DNA of 64,000 nucleotides from Codonopsis lanceolata. Lineage: Eukaryota > Streptophyta > Magnoliopsida > Asterales > Campanulaceae. Each line of letters starts with the position of its first letter. Within the stretch, counting starts at the first letter, position 1. The notes beneath the pieces were generated by a model. That model made no database searches, was not told the DNA's origin, and was given only the letters and a program-made list of their open reading frames with translations. The position numbers and the translations under genes are program-made. The DNA is taken from contig CM028379.1 in NCBI GenBank assembly GCA_013146195.2, positions 64,409,739-64,473,738 of the forward strand, given 5' to 3'. This document shows positions 54,433 through 64,000 of this stretch, one piece after another.

Positions 54433-55650
54433 TCACGAATGGCTAAGGTGGTTCGATCGCGTGTCAAACCTAGTCTCATCATGGCTATCGGTATGTGTCA
54501 CAAAACACCAATTATTAAATTGATTGGTCCGAAATATAAAGGTAGCTCTTGTGGATCCTAAATATTTCTAAAATCATTTAATTATTGGTTAAATAATTAG
54601 TAGCATCAAATTCACAAAAATAATAACCAACATGATATGTACTAAATAAAGAGATAGATTAAATTAAAACACTACATTGGACATAGAAAAATAATTGCAT
54701 TCCATAAATAAATTAAGCATAAACCAATTCATCATTTACAAAATTAATCAACCCTAGAAATCATAAGAAATATCTAAAAATATAAGTTGAAAGAATTAAA
54801 CCGAAGAATTATGAATCCGGGATTGAAATCTTTTGTAGATGTCGTTGGCTCTTGATTTGAAGCTCCAAACCTTCAATGGTGGACAATTTTTGGAAGAATG
54901 TAAGGATTTTGGAAGAAATGGGGTTGATGCCCCATTTGGGAGCAATGTCCTGAATGGGGACTTCCTTTTTTTGCAAATGAGGTTGCTTCCAAAATTAAAA
55001 GAGAAAGCAATGGAGTCACAATGAAGGCAGGGGCATAATAGGGAGGACATGAAAGAATTGGGGGCTAAATGGGAAAAAATAAGGAAGTGGGCATGACTGG
55101 GGCAAGGGCTGAACCAGGAGAAGATTCGCGGGCCAACCGAGGGAGAAACGGGCAAGGTAGTGAGGGGAAATGGGTTGGTGATGGGCGCGGGTTACCCAGA
55201 TCCAGGAAGGAAATTCGTGGATCAAGGCTGGGCAGTGAGCGGCTGGGAGGTGACACGTGGCTCCAGCTACTGGGTGAAAACTCAACAGCCAAGAATCTAA
55301 CAATTGCTCCAGTGCCCCTGGCCTTTCTTTGATGAGCGCCGGATGTCCTTCCCCTGCCAGCTCTTCAGTTTAGTCCTCCGTTAGCGCTGTTAGTCCCTGT
55401 TAGCTTGATTTTTCCTTGAAACTCTTAACAGACTTAACGGACTTTGACCAAATAACATGCAATTCAACTTTAAAGCTCATAATTGCTTCGAACTTCATGC
55501 TAATCACCATATTAATGCATGATTATGCATGGAAACCTACATTAAGCACAAATACACAAATAATAATATTTCCAAAGCATAATTAACTCAAAAATAGCAC
55601 AAAATAGAAGGAAATTCCCAAGAAAATTCGTGAAAATCTTGGGCCCATCA
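54433..55650 (+). mobile_element. Non-coding LTR-retrotransposon derivative, copy B
   Basis: 54433-54730 matches 46795-47070 (block Y, 'ggttcgatcgcgtgtcaaac'); 55355-55645 matches 43990-44310 (block X, 'catgcatggaaacctacatt'-type text). The middle (54780-55350) is GC-richer and has no identified gene; its ORFs overlap on both strands and show no domain. Confidence 0.55.
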
Positions 55651-55651
55651 T

Positions 55652-55978
55652 TCATCTCCTATTATGATGATGTGTGATAATCAGGCAGCCATCGGCAAAG
55701 CAATGAATCATGTGCATCATGACAGGACAGTGCATGTTGAAATTGACAAACACTTCATCACAGAGAAGGTGACTAGTGATACTGTTAAATTGAACTACAT
55801 TCCTACCAAGCAGCAAACTACAGACATCCTCGCCAAAGCTCTACCTAGACCTAAGTTTGAAGATTTACTTGGCAAGCTGAGACTATATGATATATATATT
55901 CTCCAGCTTAAGGGGGAGTATTTAATATTTGAAGTCATAGTTAGTACACTTAATTTTAGGAAAGTATTTTGGGAATAA
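55652..55978 (+). pseudogene. Copia RNase H C-terminal remnant
   Basis: Reads MCDNQAAIGKAMNHVHHDRT, VHVEIDKHFITEKV, YIPTKQQTTDILAKALPRPK and FEDLLGKLRLYDIY: the standard C-terminus of Ty1/copia pol (CDNQAAI, H-x-E-x-D, ADILTKAL-like). It is followed by a polypurine tract AAGGGGGAGT (55910-55919) and the LTR. The upstream part of pol is lost at about 55650, where copy B of the non-coding derivative ends. Confidence 0.85.
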
Positions 55979-56137
55979 AAGGAGAGATCTATAGTGATCT
56001 TCTCCTATGATTTTGTTCCCTAATTTTTAGGGAAGAATCAATTTAATTAGTTATTTCCTTTTATTAGATTTTTTTGTGTATATATATGCAGATGTAGTAT
56101 CAATTATTAATCAAGAAGAACTTCTAGAAATTGTAGC
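55930..56137 (+). repeat. 3' LTR of the same copia family
   Basis: Starts TGAAGTCATAGTTAG after the polypurine tract and ends near GAAATTGTAGCA. It matches the inverted fragment at 53777-53925. About 208 bp. Confidence 0.7.
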
Positions 56138-56640
56138 ACTAAACAATTGCTTTGGTTTGTTAAAGTTGGTCTTAGAAGATAAATTCAATGGCACCCTACG
56201 ATCTTACTTACATTGATTATATTGTTATAATATATGATTTTGAACTTTGTTGGAATGATGTTGCTCTGCTAATTGAAACTATCAAGTAGCTTTGAAGTTT
56301 GAGGAAGATGTAACATCAATTTAGACTTAGAGATGATTTGTTTATTTATTTTTGGTATGAGCTTACAAAAGTTATTGAGATTTTATTTTTATAAATTTGG
56401 ATTATGATTTCACTTGTTTAGTTTGAAATAGATTATGATTATACTTATCACATGTTCTTTTATCATGTATTATTGGTATGGTTATGGTTCTCACACATCT
56501 TGGATTGATCCTCGACCAAACCAAAATATTGGTTTCCATACATATTGGGTTGACTCGGGTTCTGAATTTTTGAGAACTAGACTATTGGTTTGGTTCCAGT
56601 TTTATATTTTTTATGGAAAATTGTCCCGAACCGAACTAAG
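56138..56640. other. AT-rich stretch, nothing recognised
   Basis: No conserved ORF or repeat seen. Confidence 0.45.
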
Positions 56641-57120
56641 CTGACCCTTAGGGCATCCTCAATGGTTAAACACTTTGTACAATTTTTTGTCTACCACATC
56701 ACAAAAGCAACAAACCCATCTCTTTACAAACTTTTATTCACAATGATTAAGCTCATTGTACAACTTTTTAAGAGTTCCACATTACAAAACCATTAATTAT
56801 CTCACTCATTTCAATATTTCTTTTTTTTCTTCTTCATGAACCACTTCTTGTTTATAAATCACTCATTCTTTATGAACCTTCCACAATAGTAAAGCTTTTT
56901 AAGGACCAGATCATACCCTAAAAAATCATGATAAACCATATTATTGGATATGTGCTTGTTAAAGCATGAAAAACAACTCCACCAAATCAAACACAACCCA
57001 TTAAAAACCAATAAATTAATCAATTTGATACTTATTTGATTCAAAACTAAAAAACCCTTCCAAACTAAAAAACCCATTTGATTCAAACTCCAAAACTTTT
57101 AAATACCCCACCACCTTTAT
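56641..57120. repeat. Possible fragment of a MITE-like element
   Basis: 'agggcatcctcaatggttaa' near 56649 resembles the terminal sequence of plant Harbinger/hAT-type MITEs ('gggcatc.ccaa.gg'). No partner terminus was found within the window. AT-rich, no gene. Confidence 0.25.
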
Positions 57121-57165
57121 CTTGAAAAGGTCAGACTAACCACACACCAATATATACTCTCTAAA
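57121..57165 (+). repeat. Imperfect inverted repeat flanking LINE 4, left arm
   Basis: 'ctaaccacacacca' and 'atactctcta' reappear in reverse complement at 60455-60512 with similar spacing. Confidence 0.5.
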
Positions 57166-57403
57166 CCTCATTTAAAATAAGTGCAAAAATGTCATTGTAT
57201 AAAATGACGATATAGCCCACATGAGAGATATGAAAATCCACGGACGCACACGCTTGAGTGTGCGCGGTAACTCTCAGCTGCACATCCCTTCATTTGTGCA
57301 ATAAACCAGGGTTGCACGTACCCCGATATATGTGATTAGCATGTCCGCACAATTGATATATGGTGGGAGAAAGTGAGAAGAGATGAAGAGGTATGGAGGG
57401 GGG

Positions 57404-57406
<3 letters not shown>
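57166..57406. other. Flank of LINE 4 without recognised gene
   Basis: Contains a short imperfect palindrome 'cgcacacgcttgagtgtgcg' (57245-57264). No ORF of note. Confidence 0.4.
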
Positions 57407-57434
<28 letters not shown>

Positions 57435-60048
57435 GAAGAAACAGGGACGGCACCCTGCAAAATTTATTAATAAAATAAAAGAAGTACAAACTTGAGGGGG
57501 ACAACCAGCCTGGCCCTTATAAAAGGGAGGACAGAGGAGCCTAACCTCGAAACGGAAATACAAACAAATAGACTAACTCCAGCTAGAAACACAACAAAAA
57601 GGAAAGGCCTAGCCTCTACGGAAATTGGAATACCCATAAGAATCCATCATAAAAGCCTTCTTCACTGCTGCCGGAAGATCCACAAATGATAAGAATAACT
57701 TGTGACCACCAATTTTATGAGCCTCGGCCTAAACGATCGGCCGATTACGCTTCTCGAAGACATGCCCTAAAGAAAAGGGAGAGCACAACTGCTTGCATTC
57801 ACGGAGAGCATAAGTATATTGCCAAGGAGCCGTATGATTATTAACAATAACATCAATAGCTACCTGAGAATCCGATTCTACAATCACTCGAGACAAGCCC
57901 AGACTACAACATAACAGTAAACCATCACGCAGAGCCAAAATCTCAGCCTTCATATTAGTGCCACTACGGTAATGAGACAAGAAAGCTCTAATAAAACCGC
58001 CCATATGATCCCTTATAATACCACCACCAGTGCATTGCCCATTAATGAAAGAACCATCTGTGTTAAGCTTGACATATCCAAAGTCTGGTGGGTGCCAACG
58101 AAGCCACAAACCTTTACGAACTGGGGGAGACAGTAAAGGAAGACCAATACTCTGCAAAGCATTACAAACCCGAGGACCACAAGAAGCCTTAGGTTTATAG
58201 ACATAAAACATATCACGAAGATGATGAAGGACCTTGTGAAAAATAGAATCCATCTGCATAGAACCATTATCATACAACGTAGCGCAACGAGCTTTCCAAA
58301 TTTCCCAACAAGAAAACATGAAAATCCCAAGATGACAAGCCCCAAGTTGACTACGTAAAGAGGCACTAGACCAAGTATCAAATAAGTGGATAAAACTGTG
58401 ATATACTGAAGGTTTGTGAAAAAGATTAGCAAACCTCATCCAGATTCCCGAGGCTACCTCTGAAAAAAGGAAAAGATGAAGCATGGATTCTTCCTGGTGT
58501 TGAGAGACGCAGCACACACACTTTGAAACTATTTGAATTTTCTTATGCTTGCAGATTCACATCAACCGGCAAGGCATTATGAAAAAGCCGCCACATAAAT
58601 GCACTGACCTTCAATGGAATCCAAGGTTGCCATATTTTTTGAGCCCATGATAAAACATGATGCTTCTCTCTATGATGATTCCAGAAAGCTGAAGCACTAA
58701 ACTGACAGTTGGCTGTCAAAACGAACACAGGTCGGTCGGGGTCCTCACTTAATTGCAACTGACGAATGTCCTGATGAAGAGAAGCCGGCACCAGCGCACA
58801 TAGCTCGTCAAGAATCGGGATAGCTGACCGAACAGATAAATTGCGATCTATAGGCATCGGGCCACCAAGGAAATACCGCACAGATTCTCGGTCCAAAAGA
58901 TAACTCTCCCTTCCAACTATCCGGCGGTACAATCTGAATATGACTCATCGTTCCATAATAGCTTTCCAAGGAAGAGACCATTGACGGCGAGATAGAAGGC
59001 GAGGAACCCCATACTTGAGGAGCGCGAGCCCGTAAAGATTGACCATGCATAGCATTCCATGCCAACCGCATGCATTGAGGCCATAACTTGAGAGAGAGAA
59101 CACGCAGACCACCTTCCTTCAAAGGTCTACATATCAAATGCCATCCCACCCAATGTGTCCGATGATCCCCTTTGGCACTCCACAAAAATTCCGCAATTAA
59201 TCTTTCTATACGACTAATAACTGTTTTCGGAACTGAAGTCGATGCCAAGGAATAAATAGGAATGCTACTAAGCACGGACTTGATCAAAGTAATCTTAGCG
59301 CCGAAAGATAACAAACGGGAGCGCCAACCATTAATCTTTGAGAGTACCCGCGCAATAAGATTTTCAAAATAACAACGCTTCATTCTACCTTTAAAGAGAG
59401 GGATTCCAAGATAACTCATAGGCCAACATTTTTTAGAACAACCCGTCCACCTTACTAAGTTTCGGATCTGACGAATGCTACACCCTTTGCTAACAAAGAA
59501 ACCACTCTTTTGGGAATTAATCAGTTGCCCAGAAGAGCCCTCATAAGAAGAGAAAATTTTCCATGAAACCCAAAAAGATCTCTTAGAAGCGTTGCGAAAA
59601 ACCAACATGTCATCCGCATACAAAAGGTGAGAAACCATAACACCCCCACGACCATGGTGATAAGGAATAACGACCCGTTGGATAGCACGGTTAATATTAA
59701 CCGATAAGACCTCTGAGCCAAAATAAATAGCGAGGGAGATATCGGATCACCCCCGCCGAACCCCACGGGTCGATGGAAAGAAACCACAAGACTCCCCATT
59801 GACACGAACAGAATACCAGATGTTTGATAAGAGCCGATGAATGAAATCACAGTTAACCGAATTAAATCCCATAGCTGACAAGGCTCGAAGCAAGAAATCC
59901 CATTCCAGCCTATCGTAGGCTTTAGACATGTCGAATTTGAAAACCACATTTCCTCCACGGGTTTTGGTATCTATGCGACAAACAAGTTCATGAGCCAAAA
60001 GGATATTCTCCTGGATATTCCGGTTGCGCACAAAACCAGATTGTTCCT
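57407..60048 (-). mobile_element. LINE 4: 5'-truncated L1-type element, divergent coding region
   Basis: It starts on the plus strand as a T-run (57407-57434) and the reverse complement of the conserved LINE tail (57435-57560), followed by ORF2 read on the minus strand. The coding region differs clearly from LINEs 1-3, yet the tail is nearly the same. It is truncated within RT at ~60048. No target duplication found. Confidence 0.85.
57611..60047 (-). pseudogene. LINE 4 ORF2 remnant: RT, zinc finger, RNase H
   Basis: RT: RNRNIQENILLAHELVC, VFKFDMSKAYDRLEWDF, then in other frames DPISPSLFI and HLLYADDMLVF (YADD catalytic pair near 59600-59640). 58808-59638 continues ISSLIRR-type text as SYLGIPLFKGRMKRCYFENL. 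Zinc-finger-like FMWRLFHNALPVDVN (58543-58600) is followed by CCVSQHQEESMLHLF. RNase H (57729-58100): VKLNTDGSFINGQCTGGG, KAEILALRDGLLL, VIVESDSQVAIDVI; the last motif (ADRL) is in a second frame after a shift near 57740. Four or more frameshifts. Confidence 0.85.
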
Positions 60049-60454
60049 AACAATTGGCAGCACATTATCAAGAAAATATCAAGATGAAGGCAATGGGTGT
60101 TGTTGCTTCTGAAACTTAACGCACTGGAAACTAGGGGAAAGGGAATCCAAGAACAATCTGCACTGCTGGCAAAGAAGGATGAGCCTTATCATGAATTGCT
60201 TTAATCCCGCTACTAGGCTTGGCTGGATTCACTGCTCCCTGGGCTTGGCTTGAATCTCAGTTAGGGTTGAAATCCTCTGTCGCTCTCTTCTCAGACAAGC
60301 AGACACTCCGTCTACTTTCTTTATCCCATCATGCGCAAAGAGAGAGGGAGGAGACCTAGGTTTTGTAGGTTGGGAAGATAAGGGCAAGATAGGTAAAGGA
60401 GGTGGTGTGTAGCGAGTAATGTGAGAAAATTAATAAAATGGTGGGGGTGTAGAT
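60049..60454. other. Moderately GC-rich flank of LINE 4, no identified gene
   Basis: Read on the minus strand it resembles a transcribed leader (CT-rich 'tctcctccctctctctttgc' at 60350-60331), but no open frame of length is present. It may belong to an inverted-repeat element that contains LINE 4. Confidence 0.35.
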
Positions 60455-60512
60455 AGAATTGGGGTGTAGAGAGTATAATGTGGTGTGTGGTTAGCCTCCT
60501 CCAACTTGAAAA
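60455..60512 (-). repeat. Imperfect inverted repeat flanking LINE 4, right arm
   Basis: Reverse complement contains 'ggctaaccacacacca' and 'tatactctcta', pairing with 57121-57165. Confidence 0.5.
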
Positions 60513-60959
60513 TCGGTTTGGTGTCCAAATTAAGCAAATCAAGTCTCTATTTATAGAAAAATATATATATGTACTCTTTTTTTATGAAAAAATAAATACA
60601 TTTTTTGAATTGCTAAAATGCCAAAAAAAAAAGGATAAAAATCAAAAAGTGATTGTATAATTTTGTTTTAATTTGTATCTTAAATTGATATAAATCAAAC
60701 CAAATCAAATAAGATTTGGATTTGATTCTCGGAAGAACCACCTTGCAAATGAAGATCCATATTTGATTTATTGAAGACACTCCGTTAAGGGGTATATTTA
60801 TTAATAGCCTTTTCAACTTCCTCAAAAACAAAACTAATCTAACTATCAAAAAACTAACTTATATAACTCATTTTATGATGAATTGTCTATAACACCCTTT
60901 TGGCTCAAAAAAATTAACTTATATGGTTATTTTGTGAAATGTCTATAATATCCCCAAAT
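60513..60959. other. AT-rich stretch, no gene
   Basis: Has two similar lines near 60850-60895 and 60900-60950 ('aactaacttatat...ctataaca/ata'), possibly a decayed transposon end. Confidence 0.4.
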
Positions 60960-61429
60960 CCAACTAAGGAATGAGAACGTATTTTTCATCGTCGTATTCT
61001 TCTTCCTCGTATTCTTCTTCGTCTCTTCTTCGCCAAGCCGCTCAGCCTGCTTATTGATTTCTCTTTACAATTTTTCTTCCTCTCTACTGCAAATCGTATT
61101 GCTTTCTCTCTTGAATTCATTCCATCATTTACATTGATCGACAAATCAATCATCATGGTTAGTTTTTCTCTACTTCTCTGTGAAATTTCATTTTTCTCTC
61201 TTGGTGAACATATTATTTTGTTTTTCTTTTAAATGCAATGCAGGAAATTTGTTATATTTATGAAAGTTCGATTACTGTTAATTTTGATTAAATGCAATGC
61301 AGCAAACAAACAAAGTTTGGTTAACAATGTTCGGTTACCTGGATCGAACAACATTGAAATTGTTAGGTTGATGTAACTGAACATTCTTCTCTTATCAACA
61401 TTGGACTATTTTACTATATCTCTATTAGT
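60960..61429 (+). other. Leader-like sequence, no confirmed gene
   Basis: TTC/CT-rich block (60985-61100), then an ATG at 61155 followed by GTTAGT (donor-like), and two identical acceptor-like 'ttaaatgcaatgcag' ends at about 61245 and 61303. A 36-codon frame (MVSFSLLLCEISFFSLLVNI) starts at the same ATG. It could be the 5' end of a gene or a captured piece; nothing downstream supports a full gene. Confidence 0.3.
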
Positions 61430-62273
61430 TTTAGTAGACCTTGTATAATTTTAAGCAACCTTGACTGTTTTTTTATTAACCTTGACTATTTTTGAGCAAC
61501 CTTGCCTATTTTTGATCAACCTTGGACACTTTTAATAGACCTTTAGTAGTTTTACTAGACCTTGGATATATTTAAGCAACCTTGACTATATTTGATCAAC
61601 CTTGGACAATTTTACTAGACCTTGTATAATTTTTGGTCAACCTTGTCTATTTTGACCAGATCTTGTCTATTTTTGATCAACCTTGTCTATTTTTACTAGA
61701 CCTTGGATAATTTTACTAGACCTTGTCTTTTTTAGTCAACATCTAACATTTTGACTCAACATTGACTATATTTGATCAACCTTGGATATTTTTACTCAAC
61801 CTTGATTATTTTTTTATCAACCTTGGACACTTTTAATAGACCTTTAGTAGTTCTACTAGACCTTGGCTATTTTTAAGCAACATAGACTATATTTGATCAA
61901 CCTTGGACATTTTTACTAGACATTGTATAATTTTTAGTCAACCTTGTCTATTTTTGATCAACCTTGTCTATTTGTACTAGACATTGGATAATTTTAGTAG
62001 ACCTTGGCTTTTTTAGTCAACATCTAACATTTTGACTCAACACTGACTATATTTGATCAACCTTGGATACTTTTACTCAATCTTGACTATTTTTTAGCAA
62101 TCTTGACTATTTTTATCAACCTTGTCTATTTTTACTAGACCTTGGATAATTTTACTAGACCTTGTCTTTTTTTTAGTCAACATCTAACATTTTGACTCAA
62201 CATTGACTATATTTGATCAACCTTTGATATTTTTACTCAACCTTGATTATTTTTTATCAACCTTGACTATTTT
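61430..62273 (+). repeat. Minisatellite of TTGATCAACCTTG-type units with ~300-bp higher-order period
   Basis: Units of about 20-25 bp ('ccttgactatttttgatcaa', 'ccttggataattttactaga') alternate. A block starting 'ggacacttttaatagacctt' recurs at 61524 and 61825 (301 bp), and 'agtcaacatctaacattttg' appears three times (about 61733, 62020, 62175). Not coding: unit lengths vary and stops are frequent. Confidence 0.85.
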
Positions 62274-64000
62274 TGTTGGAATAGGCCTGCTGAAACATGT
62301 CTTATTCATTTGCCTATTCAGGTACACATTGATTTTCTTGTTCCCATCACATGTTCTAACAAGTGACTAAAAGGGCTACGTACCGGTTAGTGTGGCAACT
62401 TGTTGAATAATGCATAAGTCTTAGACTAGGTGAGTTCGAGTCTTAGTCCTACTCTTACATGATGACCTCAGCAGACCAGTTACTCAGTACACAAGTACCA
62501 GCAGACTTGATATAGGATGATAGCTTCTACAAAGATATTATACCAACAGACCTGCTACGGGTTGATGGTTTCTTCTTCAATTATGTCGACCACCAGACCT
62601 ATCTACTGGGAGATAAAATCTTTAAAGGAACATCAAACCAGCAGACCTTCGATCCGTCTTGGGCTGCCCATTCAAACTTTAGTGGAATTATTGCAGACGT
62701 TCAGAAAAGACAAAATGCTCAAGCTTCTCCAAAATTCAACTTATGGAAGCGGCTTGACAGCTCTCAGACCTGCAAGATCTAGTTGAATTTTATTCAACAG
62801 ATATTCCTCTCTACGGTTGGTTTTCAAGTTCAAATGCATCTACTTTATTGGAAAACCAAATGTCAGTGTACTATTCCGTCAGACCTGCTCAACAGTGGCA
62901 CATCTACTTAGTCTGACTTTTGGACAAACTTTCTCAGAGAGATATCTTCCAGAATATCTTTATCCTACAAGTCTTTAAGATTCAATCTTATCCAGTGAAC
63001 CACTCCAACGGATAAAAGATCATTCGAAGACAGTCTCAACAGATCTATCGACCTCCATCTATAAAAGAAATATATTCATCCTTTTTCAAACAGCGAGAGT
63101 GTGAGAACGTGATAGCGCAAGAACACGAAAGATTTCAAAATCTTTGATCAAGCTATCTCAGAAATCACCGTGGAAAACTCATACCTTTGCAAAACACATT
63201 TTGTGGATTACAAGGAAGAAAACTAAGAAGCGAGGGAGAGTGACCTGCAAAAGCTACAAAGATAGAGATCAGTGTATTAATCAAGAAACCCCTTTTCTTG
63301 ATTTGAGCTCTTTGATCCCGTTCAAAGAACTCAGTCTCTACAGCACCTCAGAAATTCAATCATTTGGTAGAGATCAAGCACTCCAGATTCCGTTGAAGAC
63401 AAATCTCTAAAGATGTCCAAAGAAGAGGAAGAACTGTATGTCTGCATTGCATTCATATCATCAGACTTGTTTTCCATTGCAAGGGATGTTGGTTGTGCAA
63501 TTATAGGCCATCATAGGGAGTCGAGTGCTGAGCACTCAGTTACTCAAATATTAAGTATTTGAGCAACTCATAAAATTGACTTCTCATGTCGAATCTCCTT
63601 GACTCCACATGTTCCTGACTTGTTCTAGAATCTCTGAAAGACAAGTTCTTGAATGGGGAAGGAATATAGAGGAAGAAAGTAGATTGTTAGGTTAGAGAGT
63701 CTTAGTTGATGTAATAAGCATGTTTGCCTATGAGTAAACCTCTATTGTATTTGCAAATATTACATATTCTTTAAACTCAGTTTTGACCTTTCTTTCATGT
63801 TCTTAAAAGGTTTTGATTTTCCAAAGCTATCTATTCTGTAACCCATTTGCCATGCATCTGCAGAATAGTTAAGTATGTTGTTGTTCAGAATATATATTCG
63901 TGTAGAACTGCTTAAACCTTCTAAAGATAAATTTGTTTTGCCTGAACCTTTCCGCTGCCAAAATTTCTTTTTAGCAAATAGTTTATCTACAATCTGCCAG
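62274..64000 (+). repeat. SIRE-type copia LTR, plus strand, runs off the window
   Basis: Starts TGTTGGAATAGGCC directly after the minisatellite. 62449 onward matches the reverse complement of 42455-43638. By comparison with that copy about 200 bp of LTR remain beyond the window, followed presumably by a PBS. Short ORFs inside it are chance. Confidence 0.75.

Noticed and set aside
54839..55332. ORFs on both strands in the GC-richer middle of copy B
   Set aside because: Three overlapping frames, none with a recognisable domain or support from copy A.
61430..62273. CRISPR-like array
   Set aside because: Units are short, variable and without unique spacers; the context is a plant genome and the pattern is a minisatellite.

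Overview
This window looks like repeat-rich nuclear DNA of a flowering plant, probably a eudicot. It is AT-rich and holds nested and truncated retrotransposons of families typical of plant genomes: Ty3/gypsy Tekay-like chromovirus, Ty3/gypsy Tat-like, Ty1/copia SIRE-like and L1-type LINEs with a C-terminal RNase H. I found no convincing single-copy host gene, no rRNA or tRNA gene and no CRISPR array. Lineage names rest on reading domains and primer-binding sites by eye.

Layout. 1-8.5 kb: decayed LTR fragments in both orientations. 8.5-18.2 kb: a divergent LTR fragment, then a Tekay-like chromovirus on the minus strand with gag, protease, RT, RNase H, integrase and chromodomain. 18.2-23.9 kb: LINE 1 on the plus strand. 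23.9-34.1 kb: a SIRE-like copia element on the minus strand with 5' LTR, PBS, gag, pol and a long accessory region downstream of pol; it abuts a Tat-like gypsy fragment (34.1-37.2 kb, LTR-PBS-gag-PR). 37.2-42.3 kb: a minisatellite with higher-order structure that carries a Helitron-like 3' end, a 5'-truncated LINE 2 and a Mutator-like element with ~206-bp inverted repeats and a perfect 9-bp target duplication. 42.3-47.2 kb: a SIRE-type LTR fragment and a long non-coding LTR-retrotransposon derivative. 47.2-53.1 kb: LINE 3, nearly intact and bounded by a perfect 15-bp target duplication. 53.1-57.4 kb: copia fragments in opposite orientations, a third piece of the minisatellite and a second piece of the non-coding derivative. 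57.4-60.0 kb: LINE 4, minus strand, 5'-truncated, possibly inside an inverted-repeat element. 61.4-62.3 kb: a second minisatellite with a ~300-bp higher-order period. 62.3-64 kb: the start of another SIRE-type LTR, in inverted orientation to the one at 42-43 kb.

The genes do not form a pathway; they are selfish-element genes, nearly all with frameshifts or stops. The most unusual signal is that near-identical repeat pairs (LINE 1/LINE 2 and the two Tekay LTRs) differ largely at CTG/CAG trinucleotides, often as CTG or CAG in one copy against CG or CCG in the other. Several coding lesions look alike. This suggests either base-calling error at CHG-methylated cytosines or an unusual mutation process, and some 'pseudogenes' here may be less broken than they appear.
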